Positions 29,688 to 38,360 of a stretch of DNA of 64,000 nucleotides are shown here, piece by piece. Below the pieces are notes generated by a model. It was not told the DNA's origin. It did no database searches and worked only from the letters and a program-made list of their open reading frames with translations. Position 1 is the stretch's first letter; every line of letters starts with the position of its first letter. Source of the DNA: Allochromatium humboldtianum (lineage in GTDB: Bacteria > Pseudomonadota > Gammaproteobacteria > Chromatiales > Chromatiaceae); the NCBI RefSeq assembly GCF_013385175.1, contig NZ_JABZEO010000011.1:85037-149036 (forward strand). Reading direction: 5' to 3'. The position numbers and the translations under genes are program-made.

Positions 29688-30194
29688 ATGACAGGATTAC
29701 TCCGCTACAACCGTCTCATCCTCATTGCTCTGCTGGGTCTGGCCATCGCGCTCGTGCTGAGCCAGGTCGGTCGGCGGGGCAATCCCAATCCGCGTCCGGT
29801 GGCCTATCTGGGCAGCGATGGGGTGCCCGAGGTGGTGCTCAAGCAGAACCAGCTCGATCAGTATGTGGTCACTGGACGCATCAATGGCGAGCGTATCGAG
29901 TTTCTGGTCGATACCGGCGCGGCGGATGTCGCCCTGCCCTATGGCGTGGCGCAGCAACTGGGTCTGCGGCTGCATCCGGGGGCGGTGAGCAAGACCGGCA
30001 ACGGCAATGTGCGCAGCTGGACGGCCTGGCTCGATAGTGTCGATGTCGGGGGAGTGGTCGCGCATCAGGTCAAGGCGACCGTGCTGCCGAACATGGCCGG
30101 TGAACAAGCCTTGCTCGGGATGGCATATCTCAAGCATATGGAGGTGTGGCTGGCTGGGGGGCGGATGCGGTTGCGGCCGTATGTAACCCCATGA
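29688..30194 (+). CDS. Membrane-anchored retropepsin-like aspartic protease, copy 2
   Basis: This 168-aa tandem paralogue of the preceding gene has an N-terminal helix (LILIALLGLAIALVLSQV), NPNPRPVAYLGSDGVPEVVL, catalytic FLVDTGAADVALP and ALLGMAYLKHMEV. A TTG six bases earlier overlaps the upstream stop (TTGA) and could be used instead of the ATG. The pair probably arose by tandem duplication and may form homo- or heterodimers (inference). Confidence 0.82.
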   Translation: MTGLLRYNRLILIALLGLAIALVLSQVGRRGNPNPRPVAYLGSDGVPEVVLKQNQLDQYVVTGRINGERIEFLVDTGAADVALPYGVAQQLGLRLHPGAVSKTGNGNVRSWTAWLDSVDVGGVVAHQVKATVLPNMAGEQALLGMAYLKHMEVWLAGGRMRLRPYVTP

Positions 30195-30230
30195 GTTGAC
30201 TCGACGTTCCACCCAATCGGATGTGAACCG

Positions 30231-30725
30231 ATGAAAATTTTGTTTTTGCACGGATGGTACTCGACCCCAGGCGGCATGAAACCCACGTTTCTACAAAGCC
30301 TGGGACATGAGGTGCTCAATCCCGCCCTGGATGACGATGACTTTCAGTTGGCCGTCGACGTCGCCCAGACCGCTTACGACCGGAACGCGCCCGATGTCAT
30401 CGTCGGCTCTTCGCGCGGCGGCGCCGTGGCCATGCACCTCCAGTCCCGAGACACGCCCCTGGTGCTGCTGTGCCCGGCCTGGCGCGCCCACGGCCGGATA
30501 GATCGCGTCAAACCCGAGACCTGGATTCTGCACTCAAGGCAAGATGACGTCGTGGCCTATGCCGACTCGGAACGGCTGCTGGCACACAGCGGCCTACCCG
30601 CCTCGCGGCTGATCACCACGGGTTCCGATCATCGCCTGGTCGACCCGGATTCGCTGGACGCCTTGCGATCCCTCTGTGCCGCGCTCGAAAACGATCGGAT
30701 CGAACAGACGCCCTCAGACGCCTGA
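30231..30725 (+). CDS. YqiA-like alpha/beta hydrolase
   Basis: This 164-aa minimal alpha/beta hydrolase has MKILFLHGWYSTPGG at the start, a nucleophile elbow VGSSRGGA with S61, a later acid (HSRQDDVV) and a catalytic histidine in TGSDHRLVD. The small size and order match the YqiA/YcfP esterase group. Substrate unknown. It precedes the DUF58 operon by about 115 bases on the same strand. Confidence 0.8.
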   Translation: MKILFLHGWYSTPGGMKPTFLQSLGHEVLNPALDDDDFQLAVDVAQTAYDRNAPDVIVGSSRGGAVAMHLQSRDTPLVLLCPAWRAHGRIDRVKPETWILHSRQDDVVAYADSERLLAHSGLPASRLITTGSDHRLVDPDSLDALRSLCAALENDRIEQTPSDA

Positions 30726-30840
30726 TCATTGCTCGGCCGACCAGTCCCAAAGCGGTTGCCCCCATTAGGTTGGAATGCGTTCTCGACTCCGGGCTTCCAG
30801 GATCCTGTTCACCCCAGTTCAAGGTCGCGCCACACACCGC

Positions 30841-31758
30841 ATGAGCCTCTATCCCAGACTCGACGATCTGTTGGAACTGCGCCATCAGGCCCATTCGCTA
30901 GGTCTGCCGTCGCATCATCTGGTCAACTCGGCCTTTGCCGGACTCTATGCCTCGGTGTTCCGGGGTGCCGGAGTCAACTTCGAGGAGGTGCGCGAATACC
31001 GCGAGGGCGATGACATCCGCTACATGGACTGGAAGGTGACGGCGCGCACCAACGAACCGCACCTGAAGATCTTCCGCGAGGAACGCGAGCGCTCGGTGGT
31101 GCTCTGCGTCGACAAGGGACCGCACATGAGCTTCGGCACGCGCGGCACCTTCAAGTCGGTGCAGGCGGCGCGCGCGGCGGCGCTGATCGGCTGGGCGGCG
31201 AGCCGGCTCAACGACCGCGTCGGCGGACTGGTGTTCGGCGATCCGCTGGCCGGACTGCAACACTTCCGCCCCTCGCGCGGACGCCGCGCGCTCTGGCAGG
31301 TTTTACGCACCCTGACCGAACCCGGCGCCGAGATGGACCCCTCGATCGACTGTCTGAGCGGCGCACTGCGGCGCGCGACCTCGGGTCTGCCGACCGGCTC
31401 GCTGGTGTTCGTGATCGCGGATCTCAATCGCGAAGTCGCTGGTCTGGAACAGGTGCTGGGCGATCTCTGCCAGCGCAACACCGTGGTCTTGATCCCGGTC
31501 GACGATCCGGCCGACTGGGAGATCCCGGCCATGGGCGTGGCCACCTTCGCCGGCACCGACGGCGAGCTGGTCGAGATCGACACCAACGACCCCGAGGCCG
31601 CGCGCGGCTATCGGCGACTGTGGGAGGAACGGCGCGCACGGCTCCAGGCGATGGCGCACCGGCTGCACATCCTGCTGCTGCCGGTGCGCACCGACGCCGA
31701 GATCCATCTGACCCTCATCCACAACCTCGAACAGCGTGCGCGCTCGCGGGCCGTCTGA
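30841..31758 (+). CDS. DUF58 domain protein of a MoxR/Bat-type operon
   Basis: The 305-aa protein has the DUF58 signature near residues 45-65 (VREYREGDDIRYMDWKVTA) followed by a von Willebrand-like fold (VVLCVDKGPHMSFGT). DUF58 proteins are encoded with MoxR AAA+ ATPases and VWA proteins. I use the ATG of MSLYPRLDDLLEL; the frame extends 22 codons upstream. No moxR precedes it, which is unusual. It is one base from the DUF4381 gene. Confidence 0.88.
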   Translation: MSLYPRLDDLLELRHQAHSLGLPSHHLVNSAFAGLYASVFRGAGVNFEEVREYREGDDIRYMDWKVTARTNEPHLKIFREERERSVVLCVDKGPHMSFGTRGTFKSVQAARAAALIGWAASRLNDRVGGLVFGDPLAGLQHFRPSRGRRALWQVLRTLTEPGAEMDPSIDCLSGALRRATSGLPTGSLVFVIADLNREVAGLEQVLGDLCQRNTVVLIPVDDPADWEIPAMGVATFAGTDGELVEIDTNDPEAARGYRRLWEERRARLQAMAHRLHILLLPVRTDAEIHLTLIHNLEQRARSRAV

Positions 31759-31759
31759 C

Positions 31760-32308
31760 ATGGATACGGATACGCTCTTCACACCCATCGAACCGCCCTT
31801 GCAGGCCCTGCGCGACATCCGCGACATCCCGCCGATCCCCTGGTGGCCGCCGGCACCGGGCTGGTGGCTGCTGGCGCTGGTCTGTGGACTGCTCGGCTAT
31901 GCGCTCTGGCGCTGGCGTGTCCCGCTCAGTCTGCGTGTGCCCATTCCGGGCGTCACGCTCGGCACCTGGCGCTGGGACGCGGCCAGGGCGCTGCGCGATC
32001 TGAGCCGACGCGCGCGCACGGGTCAGGACGTCAAGCCCCTGGCCGGCGAGCTGTCGGAGCTGTTGCGCCGCATCGCCATGGCACGGCTCGGGCGCCCGGC
32101 CTGTGCCGGTCTGACCGGGACCGACTGGCTCGACTGGCTGGCGGCGCATGACCCGAACGGCTTTCCCTGGCACGAGCGCGGCCGGGTGCTGCTGGTGGCG
32201 CCCTATGCCCCGCCGGGAGCGGGTACGGCGGATATCCAGACGCTGATCGAGGCCGCCGAGGGCTGGGTGAGTGCCGGTGATCCCAAGCGAGGTGCGCGCG
32301 ATGTTTGA
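31760..32308 (+). CDS. DUF4381 membrane protein
   Basis: The 182-aa protein starts with a proline- and tryptophan-rich segment (DIPPIPWWPPAPGWWLLAL) leading into one membrane helix, then a cytoplasmic domain with LLRRIAMARLG and CAGLTGTDWLDWL. This layout is that of DUF4381 proteins in Bat-type operons. It overlaps the following VWA gene by 8 bases. Confidence 0.87.
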   Translation: MDTDTLFTPIEPPLQALRDIRDIPPIPWWPPAPGWWLLALVCGLLGYALWRWRVPLSLRVPIPGVTLGTWRWDAARALRDLSRRARTGQDVKPLAGELSELLRRIAMARLGRPACAGLTGTDWLDWLAAHDPNGFPWHERGRVLLVAPYAPPGAGTADIQTLIEAAEGWVSAGDPKRGARDV

Positions 32309-33341
32309 GTTCCACTGGCCCTGGGCCGCGCTGCTGCTGCCGCTCCCCTGGCTCCTGCCCGTTCTGTGGCCGGATCGGCGCACGCAGGTCGACGAAACGC
32401 TGGAAGGCCGGCGCCAGACCCTGCTCCATCCGCGCCTCGACGATCTGCGCACCGCCTTCACCGCGCGCCGGCCCAGGCTCCAGCTCGCCGGCCGGCTCTA
32501 TCGGGCGCTGCTCCATCTGCTGTGGATCGCGCTGGTCGTGGCCCTGATGCGCCCGCAATGGCTCACGCCCTATACCGAAGTCAGCACGCCGGGCTACGAT
32601 CTCATGATCGCGGTCGATGCCTCGCACTCGATGGAGGCACTGGATTTCACGGTCGAGGGCCGTCAGGTCAACCGCATGGCGGTGGTCAAGGGCGTCATGG
32701 GACGCTTCATCGACGCGCGTGAGGGCGATCGGGTCGGGTTGGTCCTGTTCGGCAGTCAGGCGTTCATCCTCTCCCCGCTCACGCTCGACCGCCATGCCGC
32801 ACGCCAGTTGCTCGACGGCGTGGCGCCGAGCATCGCCGGACCAGCCACGGCGCTCGGCGACGCCATCGCGCTCGGCGTGAGCAAGCTGCGCGAGCGTCCC
32901 GAAGGCTCGCGGGTGATGATCGTGATCGCCGACGGCGACAACAACGCCGGCAGCTTTGCGCCCAAGGAGGCGGCGTTGCTGGCGCGCGCGACCGGGACGC
33001 GGATCTATGTCATCGGCGTCGGCAGCAAGCAGCCGAGCATCCCGATCCTGGAGGAAGGCAGCGTGCGCTACCGCGACGACCTGACCATGGACGAAGGCAC
33101 GCTCCAGGAGATCGCCGACCTGACCGGCGGCGGCTATTTCCGCGCGACCGACACCCGCGCGCTCGAAGAGATCTCGTCGCGCATCGGCCAGCTCGAAAAG
33201 ACCGAGGCCGAGGCGCGTACCGCCTTCCTGCCCCGACCGCTCTACCGCTGGCCGTTGGGCGTGGCGCTCCTGGCCCTGCTCGGGCTGGGGCTGTTCCCCG
33301 AGGGTCGCAAACGCTTCGCGCGGAGGCTCGCCAGTGCTTGA
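32301..33341 (+). CDS. BatA-like VWA membrane protein
   Basis: The 346-aa protein has an N-terminal helix pair (FHWPWAALLLPLPWLLP; LLWIALVVALMRP), a VWA domain with a complete MIDAS start D106-x-S108-x-S110 (VDASHS), and a C-terminal helix near 318-335. It resembles BatA of the aerotolerance operons. The ATG of MFEFHWPW is chosen because it starts the membrane segment; it overlaps the neighbours on both sides (8 bases each), indicating tight co-translation. Confidence 0.9.
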   Translation: MFEFHWPWAALLLPLPWLLPVLWPDRRTQVDETLEGRRQTLLHPRLDDLRTAFTARRPRLQLAGRLYRALLHLLWIALVVALMRPQWLTPYTEVSTPGYDLMIAVDASHSMEALDFTVEGRQVNRMAVVKGVMGRFIDAREGDRVGLVLFGSQAFILSPLTLDRHAARQLLDGVAPSIAGPATALGDAIALGVSKLRERPEGSRVMIVIADGDNNAGSFAPKEAALLARATGTRIYVIGVGSKQPSIPILEEGSVRYRDDLTMDEGTLQEIADLTGGGYFRATDTRALEEISSRIGQLEKTEAEARTAFLPRPLYRWPLGVALLALLGLGLFPEGRKRFARRLASA

Positions 33342-34413
33342 CCGAGGCTTTCATTTCGACCAGCCGCTGTGGTTCCTGGGGTTGCTGCTGATCCCGCCGG
33401 TGGCCATCTGGCTGGCGCGCAGTGCGGCTCAGGCGGCGCGCGCGCCCATCCATCGTTATGCCGATCCGCATCTGCTGCCGCACCTGACCGGGACGCGCGA
33501 TCTGAGCGCGCCCGAGCGTTGGGGCCGGTTTCTGCGCTGGAGTCTGCTGTGGACGCTGCTGTTGACGGCGATGGCCGGGCCGCGCTGGGATTACACCGAC
33601 CTGCGTCTGTTCCATCCGGGCAACAACCTGCTGGTGCTGCTCGACGTCTCACGCTCGATGCTGGCCGAGGATGTGAGTCCGAACCGGCTCGGTCGCGCGC
33701 GTCAGGAGTTGCAGGATCTGATCGTCCAGAACCGTCAGGTACGCCTGGGGCTGATCGTGTTCGCCACCGTGCCGCATGTGCTGGCGCCCATCACCGAGGA
33801 CACGACGAGCCTGCTCAATGCCCTGCCGGCGCTCTCGGCCGATCTGGCCAGTCCGGGGCTTCAGGGCAGCAGTCTGACCCGCGCCCTGATGCGCGCCGAG
33901 AACCTGCTCGCCGGACTGCCTGAGGAGAGCGCGCGGGCCGTGCTGCTGATCTCGGATGGGGATTTCGATGAACCTGGATTGCGCGAGCAGGTCTCCAGGC
34001 TGGCCGAACAGGGTGTGCGTCTGCATGTGCTGGGTGTCGGCACAGCGAGTGGTGCAACAGTGCCCGCACCTCAGGGCGGTGTGATCGTCGATCCAAGTGA
34101 TCCGCAGCGCCAGCCGGTGCGTTCGGTGCTGAACGAAGCGCTGCTGGAAGGGTTGGCTCAGGCGGGCGGCGGACTCTATCGGCGTGCCGACTATCGCGAC
34201 GGCGATACCCAGGCCATTCTGGAAGCGGCGACCGTCAGCCGTCTGCCTCCCGAAGCGAGCGATGCGCGCACCCGGATCTGGAACGAGCGTTACTGGCTGC
34301 TGGTGCTGCTGGTCGGGGCGCTGCTGCTGCCTCAGTTCCGCGAACTCGCGCGACGGCCGGCGCGGCGGCCGACCGATCAGCAATCCGCTCGTTCTCCCTC
34401 ACCGAACGCCTGA
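33334..34413 (+). CDS. BatB-like VWA membrane protein
   Basis: The 359-aa VWA protein has N-terminal helices (PLWFLGLLLIPPVAIWLA; LLWTLLLTAMAGP), MIDAS D104-x-S106-x-S108 (LDVSRSM) and a C-terminal helix (WLLVLLVGALLLP). It starts with GTG overlapping the previous gene by 8 bases. BatB in many gammaproteobacteria carries a TPR tail (BatC) and is followed by BatD; both are missing here, and the next gene is convergent. Confidence 0.88.
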   Translation: MLDRGFHFDQPLWFLGLLLIPPVAIWLARSAAQAARAPIHRYADPHLLPHLTGTRDLSAPERWGRFLRWSLLWTLLLTAMAGPRWDYTDLRLFHPGNNLLVLLDVSRSMLAEDVSPNRLGRARQELQDLIVQNRQVRLGLIVFATVPHVLAPITEDTTSLLNALPALSADLASPGLQGSSLTRALMRAENLLAGLPEESARAVLLISDGDFDEPGLREQVSRLAEQGVRLHVLGVGTASGATVPAPQGGVIVDPSDPQRQPVRSVLNEALLEGLAQAGGGLYRRADYRDGDTQAILEAATVSRLPPEASDARTRIWNERYWLLVLLVGALLLPQFRELARRPARRPTDQQSARSPSPNA

Positions 34414-34492
34414 GAGCCTATCCTTTATTCCAAAAACACCGTGTCAATCGGTTTTTCAGACCCGGTGTTACCAACCAACGTCGAGAGCGCCC

Positions 34493-36082
34493 CTACGGCA
34501 GACTGACCCCGCGTTCATGCTCGCCGGTGCGTCGCAACTCGCGCTTGAGGATCTTGCCGGCGGCATTCTTCGGCAGCGCCTCGACGAGTTCGATGCGCCG
34601 TGGCAGTTCGTGGCGGCCGAGTTGGGCACGGCACCAGTCTTTCAGGGCGCGCGTGTCGAACTCACCCTGACCCGGCACGGCCGTGACATAGGCCACGGGG
34701 ATCTCGCCATGCAACGGGTGCGGCTCGCCGACGACGGCGACCTCGGCCACGCCGGGATGGCGGATCAGTATCTCCTCGATGATCCGGGGATAGACGTTCA
34801 TGCCGTTGGTGATGATCAGATCCTTGATCCGGTCGACCAGATAGAACCAGCCGTCGCTGTCGCGCCAACCGAGATCGCCGGTGCGGAACCAATCGCCGTG
34901 GAAGCTGGCCTGGGTCTCTTCGGGAAGGTTCCAGTAGCCGCGCATGACACTCGGACCGCGCACGCAGACCTCGCCATGCTCGCCGTCGGGCAGCCAGTGT
35001 CCGTCCGGGTCGGCGATGCGCATCTCCACCCCCGGCAGGGCCGGACCGACCGAACGCGGCTTGCGCGGCCCTGACGGCGGGTTGACGCAGGTGACAGGCC
35101 CGCATTCGGTGGGGCCGTCGCCCTCCAGGATCGGGATCGCGAAGCGCGCCTCGAATGCCTGCATCACCGCCTCGGGCATGGCCGCACCGCCGGAGATGCA
35201 CAGACGCACCGACTTCCATTGCGCGACCTGGATGTCGTCGAGTCGCAGCAGCACCGCGTACAGGCTTGGCACGCCCAGGAAAATGGTCGCACGATGCGTG
35301 CCGATGGCCGCCGTGATCAGGGCGGCATCGAAACGCGCCACCGGAACCAGCGCCGCACCGGCGAGCAAGGGCATCAGAATGCCGACGGTCGCTGCAAAGG
35401 CATGGAACATCGGCAGCACGACCAGAACGCGATCGCCGTCGGCACCGGGGCGGATCTCCAGCACCTCGGCCACCGCCGTCGCATTGGCCGCCAGATTGGC
35501 ATGGGTGAGCACGGCGCCCTTGGGTCGACCCGTGGTGCCGGACGTGTAGAGGATCACGGCCGGATCCTGGTCCGGATCGATGATCGGCGCGGGCGGGTCG
35601 ACGGCGGCGGTGAGATCGTCGATCCGGACGTCGACCGTCTCGGGATCGACCGGGCCGATCCCCAGGCGCAGGGTCACACTGGGCGCCTCGGCCAATGCGG
35701 CGGCGGCCTGTTGCGCAAAGGCGGCCTGGAAACAGAGCGCCTTTGCGCCGGCATCGTTCAGTACGAACGCGATGGCCGTTGGCGGGAGCAGCAGATTGAT
35801 CGGCACGACACAAGCGCCGGCCTTGAGGATCCCGAGATAACAGCACACGAATTCCGCCCCGTTCGGGCAATAGAGCCCGACCCGATCACCGGGCATGATT
35901 CCACGCTCGGCCAGAGCGGCGGCGATCACGTCGCTGGCCTCATCGAGATCCGCATAGGTCCAGAGGCGCTCATCGGTGAGGATGGCGGGGGTATCGGCCA
36001 AGCGTTTGGCCGTATGTCGGAAGCGTTCGGACAGCGTGCGGGTGGAGGCCATGGGTTCTGGTTCTGAGTCTGTGCCGATCAT
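34493..36082 (-). CDS. Fatty-acid / long-chain acyl-CoA ligase (AMP-binding)
   Basis: The product adenylates a carboxylic acid and transfers it to CoA. It has the P-loop VILYTSGTTGRPKGAVLTH, the A5 motif (EGDGPTECGPVTC), DLGWRDSDGWFYLVDRIKD and a catalytic lysine near NAAGKILKRELRR. The 529-aa start used here has its ATG overlapping an upstream stop (ATGA) with GAGGAG about 14 bases before; the internal ATG at 36052 (MASTRTLSERF) is a good alternative. Chain-length preference cannot be read from sequence. Confidence 0.85.
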   Translation of the reverse strand: MIGTDSEPEPMASTRTLSERFRHTAKRLADTPAILTDERLWTYADLDEASDVIAAALAERGIMPGDRVGLYCPNGAEFVCCYLGILKAGACVVPINLLLPPTAIAFVLNDAGAKALCFQAAFAQQAAAALAEAPSVTLRLGIGPVDPETVDVRIDDLTAAVDPPAPIIDPDQDPAVILYTSGTTGRPKGAVLTHANLAANATAVAEVLEIRPGADGDRVLVVLPMFHAFAATVGILMPLLAGAALVPVARFDAALITAAIGTHRATIFLGVPSLYAVLLRLDDIQVAQWKSVRLCISGGAAMPEAVMQAFEARFAIPILEGDGPTECGPVTCVNPPSGPRKPRSVGPALPGVEMRIADPDGHWLPDGEHGEVCVRGPSVMRGYWNLPEETQASFHGDWFRTGDLGWRDSDGWFYLVDRIKDLIITNGMNVYPRIIEEILIRHPGVAEVAVVGEPHPLHGEIPVAYVTAVPGQGEFDTRALKDWCRAQLGRHELPRRIELVEALPKNAAGKILKRELRRTGEHERGVSLP

Positions 36083-36150
36083 GGGATGAAATGCAGCTCC
36101 TCTTCGAGTTGCCTCAGACGCGCCCGCACCGCCTCCGGCTTTGGCGCGTG
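36079..36150 (-). pseudogene. Possible C-terminal tail of a lost gene upstream of the acyl-CoA ligase
   Basis: Between the Lrp-like stop and the ligase start an open frame reads APKPEAVRARLRQLEEELHF and stops in an ATGA overlap with the ligase ATG. It has no start of its own. It looks like the end of a deleted gene once coupled to the ligase; the identity is unknown. Confidence 0.4.
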
Positions 36151-36435
36151 TTAGTCCGCCGTGCTCCCCAGGGAGAACATGGCTTCCAGGTCATGGCGCG
36201 AGTACGCCTTGAAGGCAAGCATCGTGTTTGTCTGCTCGATGCCCTCGATCTTCTGCAGTCGATTCGTGACCAACTCGGCGAACGCGTCGTTGTAGGCCAC
36301 ACGCGCCACAGCCACCACGTCATAATTGCCGCTGACCGAGAAGACCTCGGAGATCTCCGGCATGTCGGCGAGTCGTTCCGCGACCTCGTTCACCCTGGTG
36401 CGCTCGACGTTGATCAAAATGATGGCTGTAATCAT
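36151..36435 (-). CDS. Stand-alone Lrp/AsnC ligand-binding (RAM) domain protein
   Basis: The 94-aa protein consists only of the RAM fold: MITAIILINVERTRV, then VFSVSGNYDVVAVARVA and a final strand with TMLAFKAYSRHD. No helix-turn-helix is present. Stand-alone RAM proteins bind amino acids and oligomerise and may modulate full-length Lrp proteins. The frame upstream of the chosen ATG is open but gives no recognisable domain. Confidence 0.85.
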   Translation of the reverse strand: MITAIILINVERTRVNEVAERLADMPEISEVFSVSGNYDVVAVARVAYNDAFAELVTNRLQKIEGIEQTNTMLAFKAYSRHDLEAMFSLGSTAD

Positions 36436-36562
36436 GGGGGGCTGGACTCCTGATTCGAGTTCTGGCGGCAAGAAAGCGGCTTCGCTCATGATGAAGCAGG
36501 TCGGCGCTGATCGGCAAGTTGCCTGATTGGGTACAGGGCGCACCTGATCGCTGGCCGATCGA

Positions 36563-36889
36563 TCACCTCGACGACCGATCCTCGAAGCAGGCCAGCCCCG
36601 TACCCGTGGTGAAGGCCTCGCATGAGCTCATGTAGGAGACGCTGTTGTCGCGATGGATGGCCACCACATGATGCCCGCCCTTGGCACAGGCCACGGCCAC
36701 CAGGGCATCCGTGTTCGAGCCGGTGCCGAGTGCACGGGTGTTCTCGATACCCTGACAGTCATGCCCGGCACGGGTGATGACGACTTGAAAGGCTTGTTGG
36801 GCCAGCTGGGCGGCCGCGGGTGACGCAGTCACGGTGATGACCAGCGCCAGAAGCCAGCCGCGCCCGTATGACATCGATGTATCGATCAT
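36563..36889 (-). CDS. Small secreted protein of unknown function
   Basis: The 108-aa protein has a signal peptide (MSYGRGWLLALVITVTASPA; cleavage after AAA) and a short mature domain with four cysteines (DCQGIE, VACAKG, SSCEAF, LACFED). AAGGGGA 7 bases before the ATG supports the start. I do not recognise the family. The last 75 bases of this gene are repeated in a broken copy at 49529-49603. Confidence 0.7.
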   Translation of the reverse strand: MIDTSMSYGRGWLLALVITVTASPAAAQLAQQAFQVVITRAGHDCQGIENTRALGTGSNTDALVAVACAKGGHHVVAIHRDNSVSYMSSCEAFTTGTGLACFEDRSSR

Positions 36890-36965
36890 TGAACAATCCC
36901 CTTGGTTTGCAAGTCTTCGCGCGTCAGGCGCTGACGCCGTGACCACCAGGCCGCGTTCGGTGCGC
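36886..36965 (-). pseudogene. Possible C-terminal tail of a lost gene between the HIT and secreted-protein genes
   Basis: A frame without a start reads AAWWSRRQRLTREDLQTKGI and ends in an ATGA overlap with the secreted-protein gene. It resembles the end of a deleted upstream partner. Identity unknown. Confidence 0.35.
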
Positions 36966-37364
36966 TCACTCGCCCAGAACCGCCGCGCGAAGCGCCGCGA
37001 TCTCCGACTCGGCCCAGTCGCGCCGCTCCTCCAGATGTCCCCACACCGGTCGCGGCCAACAGGCATCGCCGGGGCGACGCCCGATGACATGGATGTGGAG
37101 CTGGGGCACCAGATTGCCGATCCAGGCGACGTTGATCCTGGGATAGCCCAGGGTGCGCAGGGCATCCGAAACGCGCGTGCAATCGGCCAGAACCGCGTCC
37201 CGGTGCGCGGTCGGCAGATCCAGTAGATTGGTCTGATCGGTTTCGGGGACCAGGATGAACCAGGGCACGGCGCCGTTACGATGCAACAGCAGATGGGTCG
37301 CGGGCAAGCGCCCGAGCCTATGACAGTCGGCCAGGAGCTGGGAATGGAGAGCGAAGGACGGCAT
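36966..37364 (-). CDS. HIT family protein
   Basis: The 132-aa protein has the HIT signature region QLHIHVIGRRPGDACWPRPV, which retains two histidines of the triad; the third position is Ile, as in a known proteobacterial subgroup ending in ...DxxWPxPVWG. HIT proteins are nucleotide hydrolases or transferases. A 52-bp internal segment of this gene is duplicated exactly at 49604-49655. Confidence 0.85.
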   Translation of the reverse strand: MPSFALHSQLLADCHRLGRLPATHLLLHRNGAVPWFILVPETDQTNLLDLPTAHRDAVLADCTRVSDALRTLGYPRINVAWIGNLVPQLHIHVIGRRPGDACWPRPVWGHLEERRDWAESEIAALRAAVLGE

Positions 37365-37394
37365 GATGACCTCGAATCGACAGGGTGGGCCGGC

Positions 37395-38267
37395 TCACTG
37401 TGGAACCGGTTCAGCGTCGAGCAAATCGCCGTCACGCGCTTGTCGACGACGCTGCGCCTCCTCCTCGGCATCGTGGATTTCGTTCAGCAGGTCGTCGAGA
37501 TCGACCGTCCGATGTTGTCCCTTGAAATGCCCGGTGAGGCTGATCTCGGGTGTCAGATGGCCATGTTCGTACAGGTGCCAGATTTCCTCGCCATAGCTGG
37601 TGGTCAGCAGTTCCGGGGCGAACTGACCGAAATACGCCGCCAGATTGGCGACATCGCGCTTGAACATCCAGGGCGCATGGTTGTTGGCGGCGGCATCGAC
37701 GGCCTGGGGCAGATCGATGATCACCGGCCCCTGCGCATCGACCAGGATGTTGAACTCGGAGAGATCGCCATGGATCAAGCCGATGCCGAGCATCCTGACC
37801 ACGTCGGCGATCAGTGAGGCGTGATAGGCCCGCGCCTGCTCGGGGGTCAGATCCAGATCGTTGAGCCGGGGCGCCGCCTCGCCATCAGCGTCGGTGATCA
37901 GCTCCATCAGCAACACGCCGTCGATGAAATTGTACGGCTGGGGCACCCGCACTCCGGCCGCCGCCAGACGATAGAGGGCATCGACTTCGGTGTTCTGCCA
38001 CACATCTTCCTGTTCCCGGCGGCCATAGCGGGAGCCTTTGGCCATCGCCCGCGCCTGACGACTGTTGCGCACCTGCCGCCCTTCGCGATACAGCGACTGC
38101 TTGTGGAAACCGCGTTGGTCGACCGCTTTATAGACCTTGGCGCAGCGGACGACCCCGTCGGCGCGCACCACATAGACCGCCGCCTCCTTGCCGCTCTTGA
38201 GTGAGCCGAGAACTTCATCGATCAGTCCCTCCTGGACCAGCGGTTCGAGACGTTTGGGAATTTTCAT
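37395..38267 (-). CDS. RIO-type serine protein kinase
   Basis: The 290-aa kinase shows LKSGKEAAVYVV with the nucleotide loop and lysine, the catalytic loop IGLIHGDLSEFNILV and the metal-binding VIIDLPQAVD. This is the bacterial RIO1-like group (PA4780 type). Target unknown. The ATG of MKIPKRLEPLVQ is chosen; the frame runs 16 codons further upstream. It ends 30 bases from the HIT gene start and both are on the same strand. Confidence 0.88.
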   Translation of the reverse strand: MKIPKRLEPLVQEGLIDEVLGSLKSGKEAAVYVVRADGVVRCAKVYKAVDQRGFHKQSLYREGRQVRNSRQARAMAKGSRYGRREQEDVWQNTEVDALYRLAAAGVRVPQPYNFIDGVLLMELITDADGEAAPRLNDLDLTPEQARAYHASLIADVVRMLGIGLIHGDLSEFNILVDAQGPVIIDLPQAVDAAANNHAPWMFKRDVANLAAYFGQFAPELLTTSYGEEIWHLYEHGHLTPEISLTGHFKGQHRTVDLDDLLNEIHDAEEEAQRRRQARDGDLLDAEPVPQ

Positions 38268-38360
38268 GGATGTCTGGACGTGAAATCGGGAAGACAGGCT
38301 GGGATGGATCGCCATCCGGATCTTGCGTGGCCCGAATGGCGACCCGGCGGATCACGCACC

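Noticed and set aside
36966..37364. Missing third histidine in the HIT motif taken as inactivation
   Set aside because: This His-x-His-x-Ile pattern with a following WPxPVWG is characteristic of a known proteobacterial HIT subgroup.
36890..37471. Upstream extension of the small secreted protein into a 302-codon frame
   Set aside because: The extension is antiphase to the HIT gene; the signal peptide and ribosome site place the start at 36889.
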